Source of the DNA: Paenibacillus alvei DSM 29
GTDB lineage: Bacteria; Bacillota; Bacilli; Paenibacillales; Paenibacillaceae
Length of the DNA: 64,000 nt
Assembly (NCBI RefSeq): GCF_000293805.1
Contig: NZ_AMBZ01000004.1
Coordinates: 145,001-209,000, forward strand
Reading direction: 5' to 3'
The translations under genes and the position numbers were made by a program. A model generated the notes under the pieces. It worked only from the letters and a program-made list of their open reading frames with translations, did not search any database and was not told the DNA's origin. Shown one piece after another: positions 46,928 to 56,337 of the stretch; position 1 is the first letter of the stretch; each line of letters starts with the position of its first letter.

Positions 46928-48279
46928 GTGAGTAGTGATCCGTTACCGATATTTTGGGGAATGTTGTTTGTTCTGCTGTTAGTATTTTTGAATGGCTTTT
47001 TCGTTGCGGCGGAGTTCGCGATGGTGAAGGTGCGCGGGAGTCGTCTTGATACACTCGTGCAGGAGGGGAACGCAAAAGCAAAGCTGACGCGGCATGTGAC
47101 AGAGCATTTGGATGCTTACTTGTCAGCCTGCCAATTAGGCATTACGCTTGCTTCGCTTGGCCTTGGTTGGATCGGGGAGAAGACAGTTGCTCAACTGCTG
47201 TATAAGCCATTGACGGCATTAGGGGCAGGAACAGCGGTTATCACTTCCATATCAACTGCTATCGCGTTTATTTTCATCACGGTGCTGCATATCGTTCTTG
47301 GGGAACTTGCGCCGAAGACTTTGGCAATACGCAAGTCTGAACGAGTAGCGTTATGGACTGCCGGTCCATTAAGCTTATTCTATAAGGTGATGTATCCGTT
47401 CATCTGGCTATTAAATGGTACGGCCAACCTGGTACTGAAGTTGTTCGGTATTGAGCCGGCTTCAGAGCATGAATCGGCACATACGGAAGAGGAAATTCGT
47501 ATCTTGGTCAAGGAAAGCCATAAGAGTGGGTACATTGATAATACTGAACTGGCACTTGTGGACAACATTTTCGATTTTACGGAAACGCATGCACGTGAAA
47601 TTATGATACCAAGAACGGATATGATTTGTTTATATGTACAGGATTCGTTTGAGGTGAACAAGACGAAGGTTCTTACGGAAATGCACACACGCTATCCGGT
47701 GTGCGATAACGATAAGGACAATATTATCGGCTTTATCCATATCCGTGACATTGTGAAGGCGCCAGAAAACTTGGACAGCATTCGTTCCATCGTACGACCG
47801 ATGTTAAGTGTTCCGGAGTCAATGTCCATTAGCGCATTGTTGAAATTAATGCAGAAAAATAAGGTGCAGATCGCGCTGCTTATCGATGAATTTGGTGGAA
47901 CAGCGGGTTTGGTCACGTTAGAAGATATTATGGAAGAAATCGTAGGCGAAATTCAGGACGAATTCGATGAGGAAAGGCCACAAATCGAGAAGAAAACGAA
48001 ACAAACTTTTCGATTGACGGACGGTTGCTGATCGAGGAAGTTAATGCTTATTTCGGCACAGAGATCAGTTCTGAAGACTACGACACGATTGGTGGCTGGA
48101 TGTATGCCATGGTCGAGGTTCCGCCACGGGTTGGCCAACGTACTCGAGTCGAAGGTGCTTTTGAGTATGAATTTATTGTTGAAGAAACCGATCATTTCCG
48201 GATTGCGCGTCTCCATGTGAAAAAGCTGGGGGCAGCGAGCAATCATGATTCGATGATGAATACAGCTTCAAGCATATAG
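46928..48279 (+). pseudogene. CNNM/CorC-type (hemolysin-like) membrane protein, split by a frameshift
   Basis: GTG 46928 (AGGAG five bases before) starts a protein with the DUF21 domain (NGFFVAAEFAMVKVRGSRL, GLGWIGEKTV, ELAPKTLAI), then two CBS domains (from about 47560) ending IDEFGGTAGLVTLEDIMEEIVGEIQDE. At 47993-47996 the reading frame breaks. Adding one A to the run of four gives NETNFSIDGRLLIEEVN and continues in the frame ending at 48279, with the CorC transporter-associated domain (EEDYDTIGGW type). That restores ~450 residues, the usual length. As written the protein ends at 48031, ~375 residues, losing the last domain. It probably exports or senses Mg2+ or Co2+; the old hemolysin name is misleading. 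Confidence 0.88.
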
Positions 48280-48288
48280 CATAATGAC

Positions 48289-48345
48289 GAAGGGGGTTAT
48301 CCCGAGCAGGCTTTAAAGCGCAGCTGCGGGATAACCCCCTTGTTG
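48289..48345. terminator. Bidirectional terminator between CNNM gene and mnmA
   Basis: agggggttatcccg pairs with cgggataacccccttg between convergent genes. Confidence 0.8.
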
Positions 48346-48369
48346 TTGATTCCTATGAATATGAATTGG

Positions 48370-49779
<1,410 letters not shown>

Positions 49780-50199
49780 ATGAAAATTTCAACAAAGGGT
49801 CGTTATGGCCTTACCATTATGATGGAGTTGGCAAGGAGTTGTGGAGAAGGTCCAACATCACTAAAGAGCATTGCGGAGAAAAACCAACTTTCTGAGCATT
49901 ATTTAGAGCAATTGATTGCTCCGCTGCGTAATGCAGGATTGGTAAAAAGTATTCGTGGGGCCTATGGCGGCTATGTGCTAGCTGGAGTGCCTGAGCATAT
50001 TACAGCAGGTGAAATTATTCGCGTGCTGGAGGGTCCAATCTCGCCAGTCGATTTTACAGAAGAGGACGATCCGGCGAAGCGTGATTTGTGGCTGCGTATT
50101 CGTGACAGCATTGCACAGGTTTTGGACTCCACGACACTGGCTGATTTGGTTAACTACAAGGATGAGGGAAGCCAAGACAGCTATATGTTCTATATTTAA
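49780..50199 (+). CDS. cymR: Rrf2-family regulator CymR
   Basis: 139 residues from ATG 49780 with GAGGTG upstream; opening at 49771 is unlikely. Rrf2 winged helix with MKISTKGRYGLTIMMELA at the start, LSEHYLEQLIAPLRNAGLVKS near 38-58 and the wing GAYGGYVLAG. No Fe-S cysteines, as in CymR. In B. subtilis CymR with CysK represses sulfur and cysteine genes. It precedes a cysteine desulfurase gene here, consistent with that role. Confidence 0.92.
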   Translation: MKISTKGRYGLTIMMELARSCGEGPTSLKSIAEKNQLSEHYLEQLIAPLRNAGLVKSIRGAYGGYVLAGVPEHITAGEIIRVLEGPISPVDFTEEDDPAKRDLWLRIRDSIAQVLDSTTLADLVNYKDEGSQDSYMFYI

Positions 50200-50282
50200 T
50201 ATTGAAAGATAAACAGCAAGTTTCTTATCGTAATAGATAAGCTTGATAAGGATATATGGATTAGCAGAAACGAGGGAATACA

Positions 50283-51467
50283 ATGGAACGCATCTATTTC
50301 GACCATGCAGCAACAACCCCACTTCATCCGGATGTCTTGCAAGCGATGACCGACAGTATGCATCAAGTGTTCGGAAACGCTTCCAGCGTTCATGCGTTCG
50401 GGCGCGAAGCGAAGCTCGCTTTGAATCAAGCTCGTGATCGCATTGCCGCGCAGCTCGGGTGCCAGCCTCAGGAGCTTATCTTCACGAGCGGAGGGACGGA
50501 AGGGGATAATGCTGCCGTCTTCGGTGCCGCATGGTCTGCTTGGCTGCAGCAATGTTCGGATCACAATCAACCAGCATCCGCTCGCAAGCCGCATATCGTG
50601 ACGACGCAAATTGAGCATCATGCGGTGTTGCATGCGTGCGAGCGATTGGAGCAATTCGGATTTGAAGTGACTTATGTGGCGCCGGATCAGACTGGGAAAG
50701 TATCGGTTGAAGCAATTAAGGCTGCGCTGCAGCCCCATACTTGTCTTATAAGCGTCATGTACGGCAACAATGAAGTAGGCACAATTCAACCAATTGAGGA
50801 AATCGGGCGTTTGGCTCGTGAGCGTGGAATTGCTATGCATACTGATGCTGTGCAAGTGCTGGGTCATTTGAAATTTCGATTGTGCGAGATCCCCGTAGAT
50901 TTCGCAAGCTTCTCTGCCCACAAAATTAATGGTCCTAAGGGCGTGGGTGTTCTATATGTGCGTTCGGGTGTGCATTGGGATCCGCTGTTATATGGAGGAA
51001 GCCAGGAACGCAAGCGCAGAGCAGGAACAGAGAATGTAGCGGGTATCGCTGGTATGGCCAAGGCGCTGGAAGTGGCGAATGCTTCGCTGAGTGAGAAGCT
51101 TGAGGGGCTCGGACAAATTCGCAATACATTGTGGATGGAGCTGTCATTGGCACTTGGGGATCGCGTGGTCATGAACGGGCATCCTACTGAGCACTTGCCG
51201 CATGTACTGAATGTCAGCTTCTTGGACGTGCCAACCGAGACAATGCTGATGAACTTGGACTTGGCTGGCATTATGGCCTCAAGCGGATCCGCCTGTACTT
51301 CAGGTTCGCTGGAATTGTCGCATGTGCTTGAAGCTATGGATTTACCGGATGAGCGCAAGAGAACGGCTGTACGATTCAGCTTCGGATTGGGCAATACTAA
51401 TGAAGAGGCTGCTTGCGCTGCGCAACAAATTGCAACCATCGTATCACGTGTTCGTACTAGACAGTAA
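50283..51467 (+). CDS. iscS: Cysteine desulfurase (IscS/NifS family, YrvO-like)
   Basis: 394 residues. PLP enzyme with starting motif IYFDHAATTPLHP, phosphate-binding FTSGGTEGDN, EHHAVLHACE near 112, the PLP lysine in FSAHKINGPKG near 205 and the active cysteine loop SSGSACTSGSLE near 325. It supplies sulfur for tRNA thiolation and Fe-S clusters. In B. subtilis yrvO sits next to mnmA; here mnmA is divergent across cymR, so the link is kept but rearranged. Confidence 0.95.
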   Translation: MERIYFDHAATTPLHPDVLQAMTDSMHQVFGNASSVHAFGREAKLALNQARDRIAAQLGCQPQELIFTSGGTEGDNAAVFGAAWSAWLQQCSDHNQPASARKPHIVTTQIEHHAVLHACERLEQFGFEVTYVAPDQTGKVSVEAIKAALQPHTCLISVMYGNNEVGTIQPIEEIGRLARERGIAMHTDAVQVLGHLKFRLCEIPVDFASFSAHKINGPKGVGVLYVRSGVHWDPLLYGGSQERKRRAGTENVAGIAGMAKALEVANASLSEKLEGLGQIRNTLWMELSLALGDRVVMNGHPTEHLPHVLNVSFLDVPTETMLMNLDLAGIMASSGSACTSGSLELSHVLEAMDLPDERKRTAVRFSFGLGNTNEEAACAAQQIATIVSRVRTRQ

Positions 51468-51616
51468 GGGACTGTCACAGCGTGAAAGGAGGGGCGATTG
51501 AGATAACGCGGCATGCTAGCCGAGGTCGTACTCGAAGAAGGGTTTCATCAATTTCGAACCTAGAACGACCTGCATGATTTTTGTAAACTGCCGTTAGCTG
51601 AAGAGGGGGCCCCGAT

Positions 51617-52099
51617 ATGAAGCTGTTGGAACTGATCGGCCTTCCCGTGTATGCAATTGAGACGGGGAAGCGATTGGCCAAGGTGAAGGATATCCGCATT
51701 TCGAATGATTGGACTATAACGCATATAGAGCTTGATGGTCGTTCCCGTAAGGGTTCGCCTCCTCCATCGGTTAGCTGGGAAGAGGTAACTGCCTGCGGAG
51801 AAGACGCAATAATGATCGCGAATGATACAGCCATCCGCCAGACGGAGGCTATCCATATAGAGAGGACTTTCTTGACAGGGAATGGAGCGTTGAAGGATTT
51901 GCCTGTCATGACAAGTGAAGGATCGCAATTAGGATGGGTCGCTGATGTTTATTTTCAGCCAAATATGGGTAACCAAGTAACAGGTCTGGAAATTTCAGAC
52001 GGTTTGCTGTCTGACCTGCTGGAGGGCAGACGGCGGATAGATGGGACAAGCCGCTTGAAATGGGGGACTGATGTTATTGTCTTCGAGGATAGCGGATAG
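51617..52099 (+). CDS. PRC-barrel domain protein (YrrD-like)
   Basis: 160 residues. Two PRC-barrel-like halves: LIGLPVYAIETGKRLAKVKDI at the start, shortened here to its core VYAIETGKRLAKV, and VMTSEGSQLGWVADVYFQP near 101. Family members bind RNA or the photosynthetic reaction centre, and roles differ; in B. subtilis the yrrD gene is nearby in the same region. Ribosome site AGAGGGGG. Function unknown. Confidence 0.78.
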   Translation: MKLLELIGLPVYAIETGKRLAKVKDIRISNDWTITHIELDGRSRKGSPPPSVSWEEVTACGEDAIMIANDTAIRQTEAIHIERTFLTGNGALKDLPVMTSEGSQLGWVADVYFQPNMGNQVTGLEISDGLLSDLLEGRRRIDGTSRLKWGTDVIVFEDSG

Positions 52100-52146
52100 C
52101 CTGCACGGTACGAACAAATTAGTCAACGGACGGAATGGTGAGAACG

Positions 52147-52362
52147 ATGTTGCGATGCCCGAACTGCAATTCCAAAGATATCGGGAAGATTGGCTCCCAC
52201 CAATTTTATTGCTGGGGATGTTATATAGAGCTGACGGTGAACGGAGACAAGATGTCCGTGTACCAGGTCGAAGAGGACGGTACATTAAGCTCTCTGGATG
52301 ATTTATTTTTTGGCGATGAATTTGCGTCGCCTGCGTTCCCGGAAGCACAGGCCTCGTCCTAA
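52147..52362 (+). CDS. Small zinc-ribbon protein
   Basis: About 71 residues from ATG 52147; ATG 52135 is also possible and start choice is uncertain, as neither has a strong site. CPNC near residue 4 and CWGC near 23 form a likely four-cysteine zinc ribbon. The tail is acidic (VEEDGTLSSLDDLFFGDEF). I do not recognise a precise family. It follows the PRC-barrel gene by 47 bases and is closed by a terminator. Confidence 0.65.
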   Translation: MLRCPNCNSKDIGKIGSHQFYCWGCYIELTVNGDKMSVYQVEEDGTLSSLDDLFFGDEFASPAFPEAQASS

Positions 52363-52399
52363 GGATTGGGCAGAACAAATATCCATCATATGGAACATT

Positions 52400-52444
52400 G
52401 GCGCTCGTAATCGCTTCGTAGAGGCGAGAACGGGCGCTTTTTGC
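52400..52444 (+). terminator. Terminator after zinc-ribbon gene
   Basis: gcgctcgt pairs with acgggcgc (one G-U), with an inner stem tcgctt/gaggcga; five T follow. Confidence 0.65.
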
Positions 52445-52499
52445 ATGCTCGTCATTTTGTCCGTGATGAATCTCATATTGTGAGAAAAAGAGTTCGTTC

Positions 52500-52547
52500 A
52501 TAATACATATTGTGCTCATTTTCAAACAAACACACTAGATATAGTTG
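52500..52547 (+). promoter_or_regulatory. Tandem NrdR boxes upstream of nrdDG
   Basis: Against the NrdR consensus (acaCwAtATaTwGtgt), 52532-52547 matches 13 of 16 and 52500-52515 matches 12 of 16. Their spacing is 32 bp, about three helical turns, the known arrangement. The second box includes a TATAGT that could be the -10 of the nrdD promoter. NrdR would repress when (d)ATP is high. Confidence 0.65.
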
Positions 52548-52603
52548 ACATAGACGATTTGCACTGAAAATGAAGGTACATAATGTGAAAGGACTGAGTT
52601 GAT

Positions 52604-54499
52604 ATGACGATGGTATCCATGAAACGAACAAGCACGGTATGGGAACGGAGCAAGCCGACGGGCACGGAGCGGTTAACGGCATCGCTGCATGACATCGTAG
52701 ACGGCGGAAATCAGGATCTGATGCAGGAAAATGCGAATGTGGATGGACGTTCGCCTATGGGGATGATGGGTAAAATCGCAAGCGAGAGCGCGCGTTGGTA
52801 TACGATTCAGCATCTGCTGTCTGCTGACGTAAGAGAGGCAGTGGAACAAAACCTGATGTATCCGCATGACCTCGATTTCTATGCTTCCGGTACGACAACG
52901 TGCTGCCAAATCCCGCTTGGCAAGCTGTTAAAGCAAGGGTTCAACACGGGTCATGGATATATGCGCGAGCCGCAGGATATTAAGAGTGCGCTTGCGCTGG
53001 CGTCGATTATATTGCAGGCGAACCAGAATCAGCAGCACGGCGGGCAAGCATATCCGATGTTCGATTATGATGTAGCCCCTTATGTACGCAAAACTTACAA
53101 CCGGCATCTTCGTTATATGGAATCGCTGCCGCTGCCAGAGGATTTCGATCTTGCAGCAGAAGTATGGCGATTAACGGAGCGGGATGTATATCAGGCTTGT
53201 GAGGCATTCATTCATAATGCGAATTCCATGCATTCCAGAGGCGGCGGGCAGGTGCCCTTCATCTCGCTCAACTATGGCACGGATACATCCTTGGAAGGAC
53301 GAATGCTTGTGAAGCAGCTTCTGCTGGCGACACAAGCTGGACTAGGCAGAGGGGAGACGCCTATTTTCCCTATTCAAATTTTCAAAGTGAAAAAGGGAGT
53401 CAACTTCGACTCATCTGATCCGAATTACGATTTATATCAGCTTGCACTGCAAACGACAGCGCAGCGGTTATTCCCGAACTTTGCCTTTCTCGATGCTCCG
53501 TTTAATGCACAGTACGATAATGGTACGCCAGAAAGTGAGGCCTGCTATATGGGCTGCAGAACGCGCGTCATGGGGAATGTGAACGGAGAGGAAACGGCGA
53601 TCGGCAGAGGGAATCTGTCCTTCACCTCGTTGAATCTCGTTCGTCTTGCTATGCTGTCAAGCAGTATAGATGATTTCTTTATTCGCTTGGACACTATATT
53701 GAAGCTGACGGTCAAGCAGCTGACGGAGCGGCTGGAGTACCAATCGAAGAAGCAGGTAAGAGACTTTGCATTTTTGATGAAGCAGGGTGTATGGCGTGGC
53801 AGTGAAAACTTGCAGCCAGAGGATGAGCTTGGGGAAATCCTTAAGCAAGGGACACTTAGCGTTGGCTTTATCGGACTTGCAGAAGCTCTGGTCGCGCTTA
53901 CAGGTACCCATCATGGCGAGTCTGAGGAAGCACGCAAGCTAGGAATGCGGATCGTGACTCATATGCGTATGCGAATGGATGAGGCAATTACAGCGACAGG
54001 TCTTAATTTCTCATTGATCGCGACACCGGCAGAAGGACTATCTGGGAAATTTACAAGCCGGGATCGGGCTGATTTTGGTGTAAGAAAGGGCATTACGGAT
54101 CGGAAGTATTACACCAATTCCTTTCATGTGCCTGTATATTGCTCCGTGAAGGCGATCGATAAAATCCGGATTGAAGGGCCTTTCCATGAGCTGTGCAATG
54201 CAGGACATATTACTTATGTGGAACTGGACGGCAGTGCCAAGGCTAATCCAAAGGCGCTTGACCGAATCGTGCGTGCGATGGCGGCCAGCGGAATTGGCTA
54301 TGGCTCTCTTAATCATCCTGTCGACCGCTGCCGCACTTGTGGCCATCAAGATACAATTGAGGACAGCTGTCCGGTATGCGGAAGCTCTGGCAACCAAATC
54401 GAGCGCATTCGCCGCATTACTGGATATCTGGTTGGGGATATGAACAAATGGAATACCGCAAAGCGGACAGAGGAGTCGGAGCGGGTGAAGCATCAATGA
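52604..54499 (+). CDS. nrdD: Anaerobic ribonucleoside-triphosphate reductase NrdD (no ATP cone)
   Basis: 631 residues. Class III reductase: HDLDFYASGTTTCC near 88-101, the zinc site C576, C579, C589, C592 (CRTCG and CPVCG) and the glycyl radical G607 in RRITGYLVGD. About 90-100 residues shorter at the N-terminus than E. coli NrdD: the ATP-cone activity-control domain is missing. It reduces ribonucleotides to deoxyribonucleotides without oxygen. ATGA overlap couples it to nrdG. NrdR boxes precede it. Confidence 0.93.
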   Translation: MTMVSMKRTSTVWERSKPTGTERLTASLHDIVDGGNQDLMQENANVDGRSPMGMMGKIASESARWYTIQHLLSADVREAVEQNLMYPHDLDFYASGTTTCCQIPLGKLLKQGFNTGHGYMREPQDIKSALALASIILQANQNQQHGGQAYPMFDYDVAPYVRKTYNRHLRYMESLPLPEDFDLAAEVWRLTERDVYQACEAFIHNANSMHSRGGGQVPFISLNYGTDTSLEGRMLVKQLLLATQAGLGRGETPIFPIQIFKVKKGVNFDSSDPNYDLYQLALQTTAQRLFPNFAFLDAPFNAQYDNGTPESEACYMGCRTRVMGNVNGEETAIGRGNLSFTSLNLVRLAMLSSSIDDFFIRLDTILKLTVKQLTERLEYQSKKQVRDFAFLMKQGVWRGSENLQPEDELGEILKQGTLSVGFIGLAEALVALTGTHHGESEEARKLGMRIVTHMRMRMDEAITATGLNFSLIATPAEGLSGKFTSRDRADFGVRKGITDRKYYTNSFHVPVYCSVKAIDKIRIEGPFHELCNAGHITYVELDGSAKANPKALDRIVRAMAASGIGYGSLNHPVDRCRTCGHQDTIEDSCPVCGSSGNQIERIRRITGYLVGDMNKWNTAKRTEESERVKHQ

Positions 54500-54981
54500 G
54501 CCTGCGCGTTCTATCCATTTTGCACGACAGTGTTGTTGACGGGGAGGGTCTGCGCACAGTCATTTTCTTCAGCGGATGTCCCCACCAGTGCAAAGGATGC
54601 CATAATCCGCAATCCTGGAACATGATGAACGGTACGGAGATGACTGTAGAGGAGGTGGCAGCCGAGGTGCTGTCCAATCCGCTTACAGATGTAACCCTAT
54701 CCGGCGGAGAACCGTTCATGCAGGCAAAGGAAGTGTCGGAGTTGGCCCGGCTGCTGCGTCAGTCTGGCCGACATATATGGTCATATACAGGGTATACGGT
54801 CGAGCGGTTGATGGAGCACGGTACTCCAGATCAACAGGAACTGCTTCACAGTATTGATGTCCTGGTCGACGGGCCTTTCATAGCAGAGCGCCGTTGTCCC
54901 GGACTCCCTTTCCGCGGCAGCGACAATCAGCGTATCTGGCGAATAGAAGATGGAACTCCTGTTGGATTAATTTTTCCCTAG
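54496..54981 (+). CDS. nrdG: Anaerobic ribonucleotide reductase activating protein NrdG
   Basis: 161 residues from ATG 54496, overlapping the nrdD stop by four bases. Radical SAM enzyme with C28, C32, C35 in a CX3CX2C motif (GCPHQCKGCHNP) and DVTLSGGEPF near 80. It generates the glycyl radical on NrdD G607 from S-adenosylmethionine. A longer frame from 54376 is inside nrdD and not a start. Confidence 0.95.
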   Translation: MSLRVLSILHDSVVDGEGLRTVIFFSGCPHQCKGCHNPQSWNMMNGTEMTVEEVAAEVLSNPLTDVTLSGGEPFMQAKEVSELARLLRQSGRHIWSYTGYTVERLMEHGTPDQQELLHSIDVLVDGPFIAERRCPGLPFRGSDNQRIWRIEDGTPVGLIFP

Positions 54982-55049
54982 GCTACACATACTTTACTGT
55001 ATTGCAAGCATTCTACATACTAGCTAGTTGGAACGGAGTGTATGGTACA

Positions 55050-56114
55050 GTGGAGCGTTTTTGGAAAAACCGTCTATTCGTCATGAGCATCTATTGTCTG
55101 CTAGGTCTTATCATCCTCTATTTATTGTTTATGATGAAACCTCTAATTGGGCATGTCTATGGCTTTCTTAAAGCTATACTTGCCCCTTTCTTCGTGGCGA
55201 TGATTATTGCTTACGTGCTCAATCCGATCGTAACCCTGCTCAATGAGCGTAAAGTTCCCCGCACAATGGCGGTCTTGCTTATTTATGCGGTATTCATTGC
55301 AGTCGTAACAGTCATTTTAGTCAATATGATCCCGATGCTGGTGAAGCAGCTTGCAGAGCTTAACAATCAGATGCCCCATCTGAATGCGAAGGCGGAGCAG
55401 ATGATGGATGGTGTAGGAAAAACGATGCCGCCTTCCGTACGTTCTGGATTAAACAACTCGATTTACGCGCTTGAGGAGCGCATCGGCAAGACGATTTCAG
55501 ACTTTATGGAAAATATCGGAGCTGCCATTAATATGCTCTTCATTGCGCTTATCGTTCCCTTTCTCATTTTCTATATATTAAAGGATTTCGATGTGTTCGA
55601 GCGTGCTGTTATCGCCTATGTGCCGCGCTCGCATCGGAAACACACGGTACTGCTGTTCCGGGAAATCGATGAGGCGTTGGGCAGCTACATACGGGGACAG
55701 TTCCTTGTATGCGTCATTATTGGCGTGCTTGCTTATATTGGCTACTGGATCATCGGCATGCCTTATGCACTGCTGCTTGCCTTATGTGTTGCGGTGTTCA
55801 ACATTATTCCCTATCTCGGGCCATATTTCGGTGCAGCCCCTGCGCTTATTTTTGCAGCGACTGTATCGATCAAGATGATTATTTTGGTCATTGTGGTCAA
55901 TACAATCTGTCAAATCGTGGAGGGCAATATTATTTCGCCTCAGGTAGTAGGCAAAACCCTGCATATGCATCCACTCACAATTATTTTCGCTCTGCTGGTC
56001 GGCGGCGAGCTTGCTGGCGTTGTAGGGCTTATCCTTGCAGTACCCTTTTTTGCAGTGATTAAAGTAATCTGTCAGCACATTGTAGCTTATCAGATTCGCC
56101 GCAAAACCGTGTAA
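55050..56114 (+). CDS. AI-2E family membrane protein (YrrI/TqsA-like)
   Basis: About 354 residues with eight membrane segments. Start GTG 55050 is uncertain: GGAG is 11 bases upstream, and GTG 55038 or others are possible. The family motif sequence FNIIPYLGPYFGA near 250 and the later VVGKTLHMHPLTII with GGELAGVVGLILAVP are typical. Members were linked to AI-2 export or ion transport; function here is unknown. 69 bases after nrdG. In B. subtilis yrrI lies upstream of alaS, as here with a large insertion. Confidence 0.85.
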   Translation: MERFWKNRLFVMSIYCLLGLIILYLLFMMKPLIGHVYGFLKAILAPFFVAMIIAYVLNPIVTLLNERKVPRTMAVLLIYAVFIAVVTVILVNMIPMLVKQLAELNNQMPHLNAKAEQMMDGVGKTMPPSVRSGLNNSIYALEERIGKTISDFMENIGAAINMLFIALIVPFLIFYILKDFDVFERAVIAYVPRSHRKHTVLLFREIDEALGSYIRGQFLVCVIIGVLAYIGYWIIGMPYALLLALCVAVFNIIPYLGPYFGAAPALIFAATVSIKMIILVIVVNTICQIVEGNIISPQVVGKTLHMHPLTIIFALLVGGELAGVVGLILAVPFFAVIKVICQHIVAYQIRRKTV

Positions 56115-56237
56115 ATCAATTTTGGATAATCAAGGAGAATGTTAAAGATAAAAACCCCTACTTTAGTCCTATTTTTCAGAAAGTTTCGCAATCTTGAACA
56201 ACAAATTCGTTGTCAGGCGCGTTTAAAGAAGTGGATG

Positions 56238-56268
56238 CGGCGTTTAAGGATATTGGACGCCGTTTTTT
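56238..56268 (+). terminator. Terminator ahead of the SLH-protein gene
   Basis: cggcgt pairs with acgccg around a 13-base loop, followed by T6. It may end transcription from the AI-2E gene. Confidence 0.6.
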
Positions 56269-56337
56269 ATTCGTGAATGATTGCAGATGCCGCGTCCTGC
56301 GAAATGAAATAGGAATGATTAGGAGGAGAGTTCTTAC

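Noticed and set aside
54376-54495. A longer NrdG start inside nrdD
   Set aside because: The ATG at 54496 overlaps the nrdD stop in the usual ATGA way and gives the standard protein.
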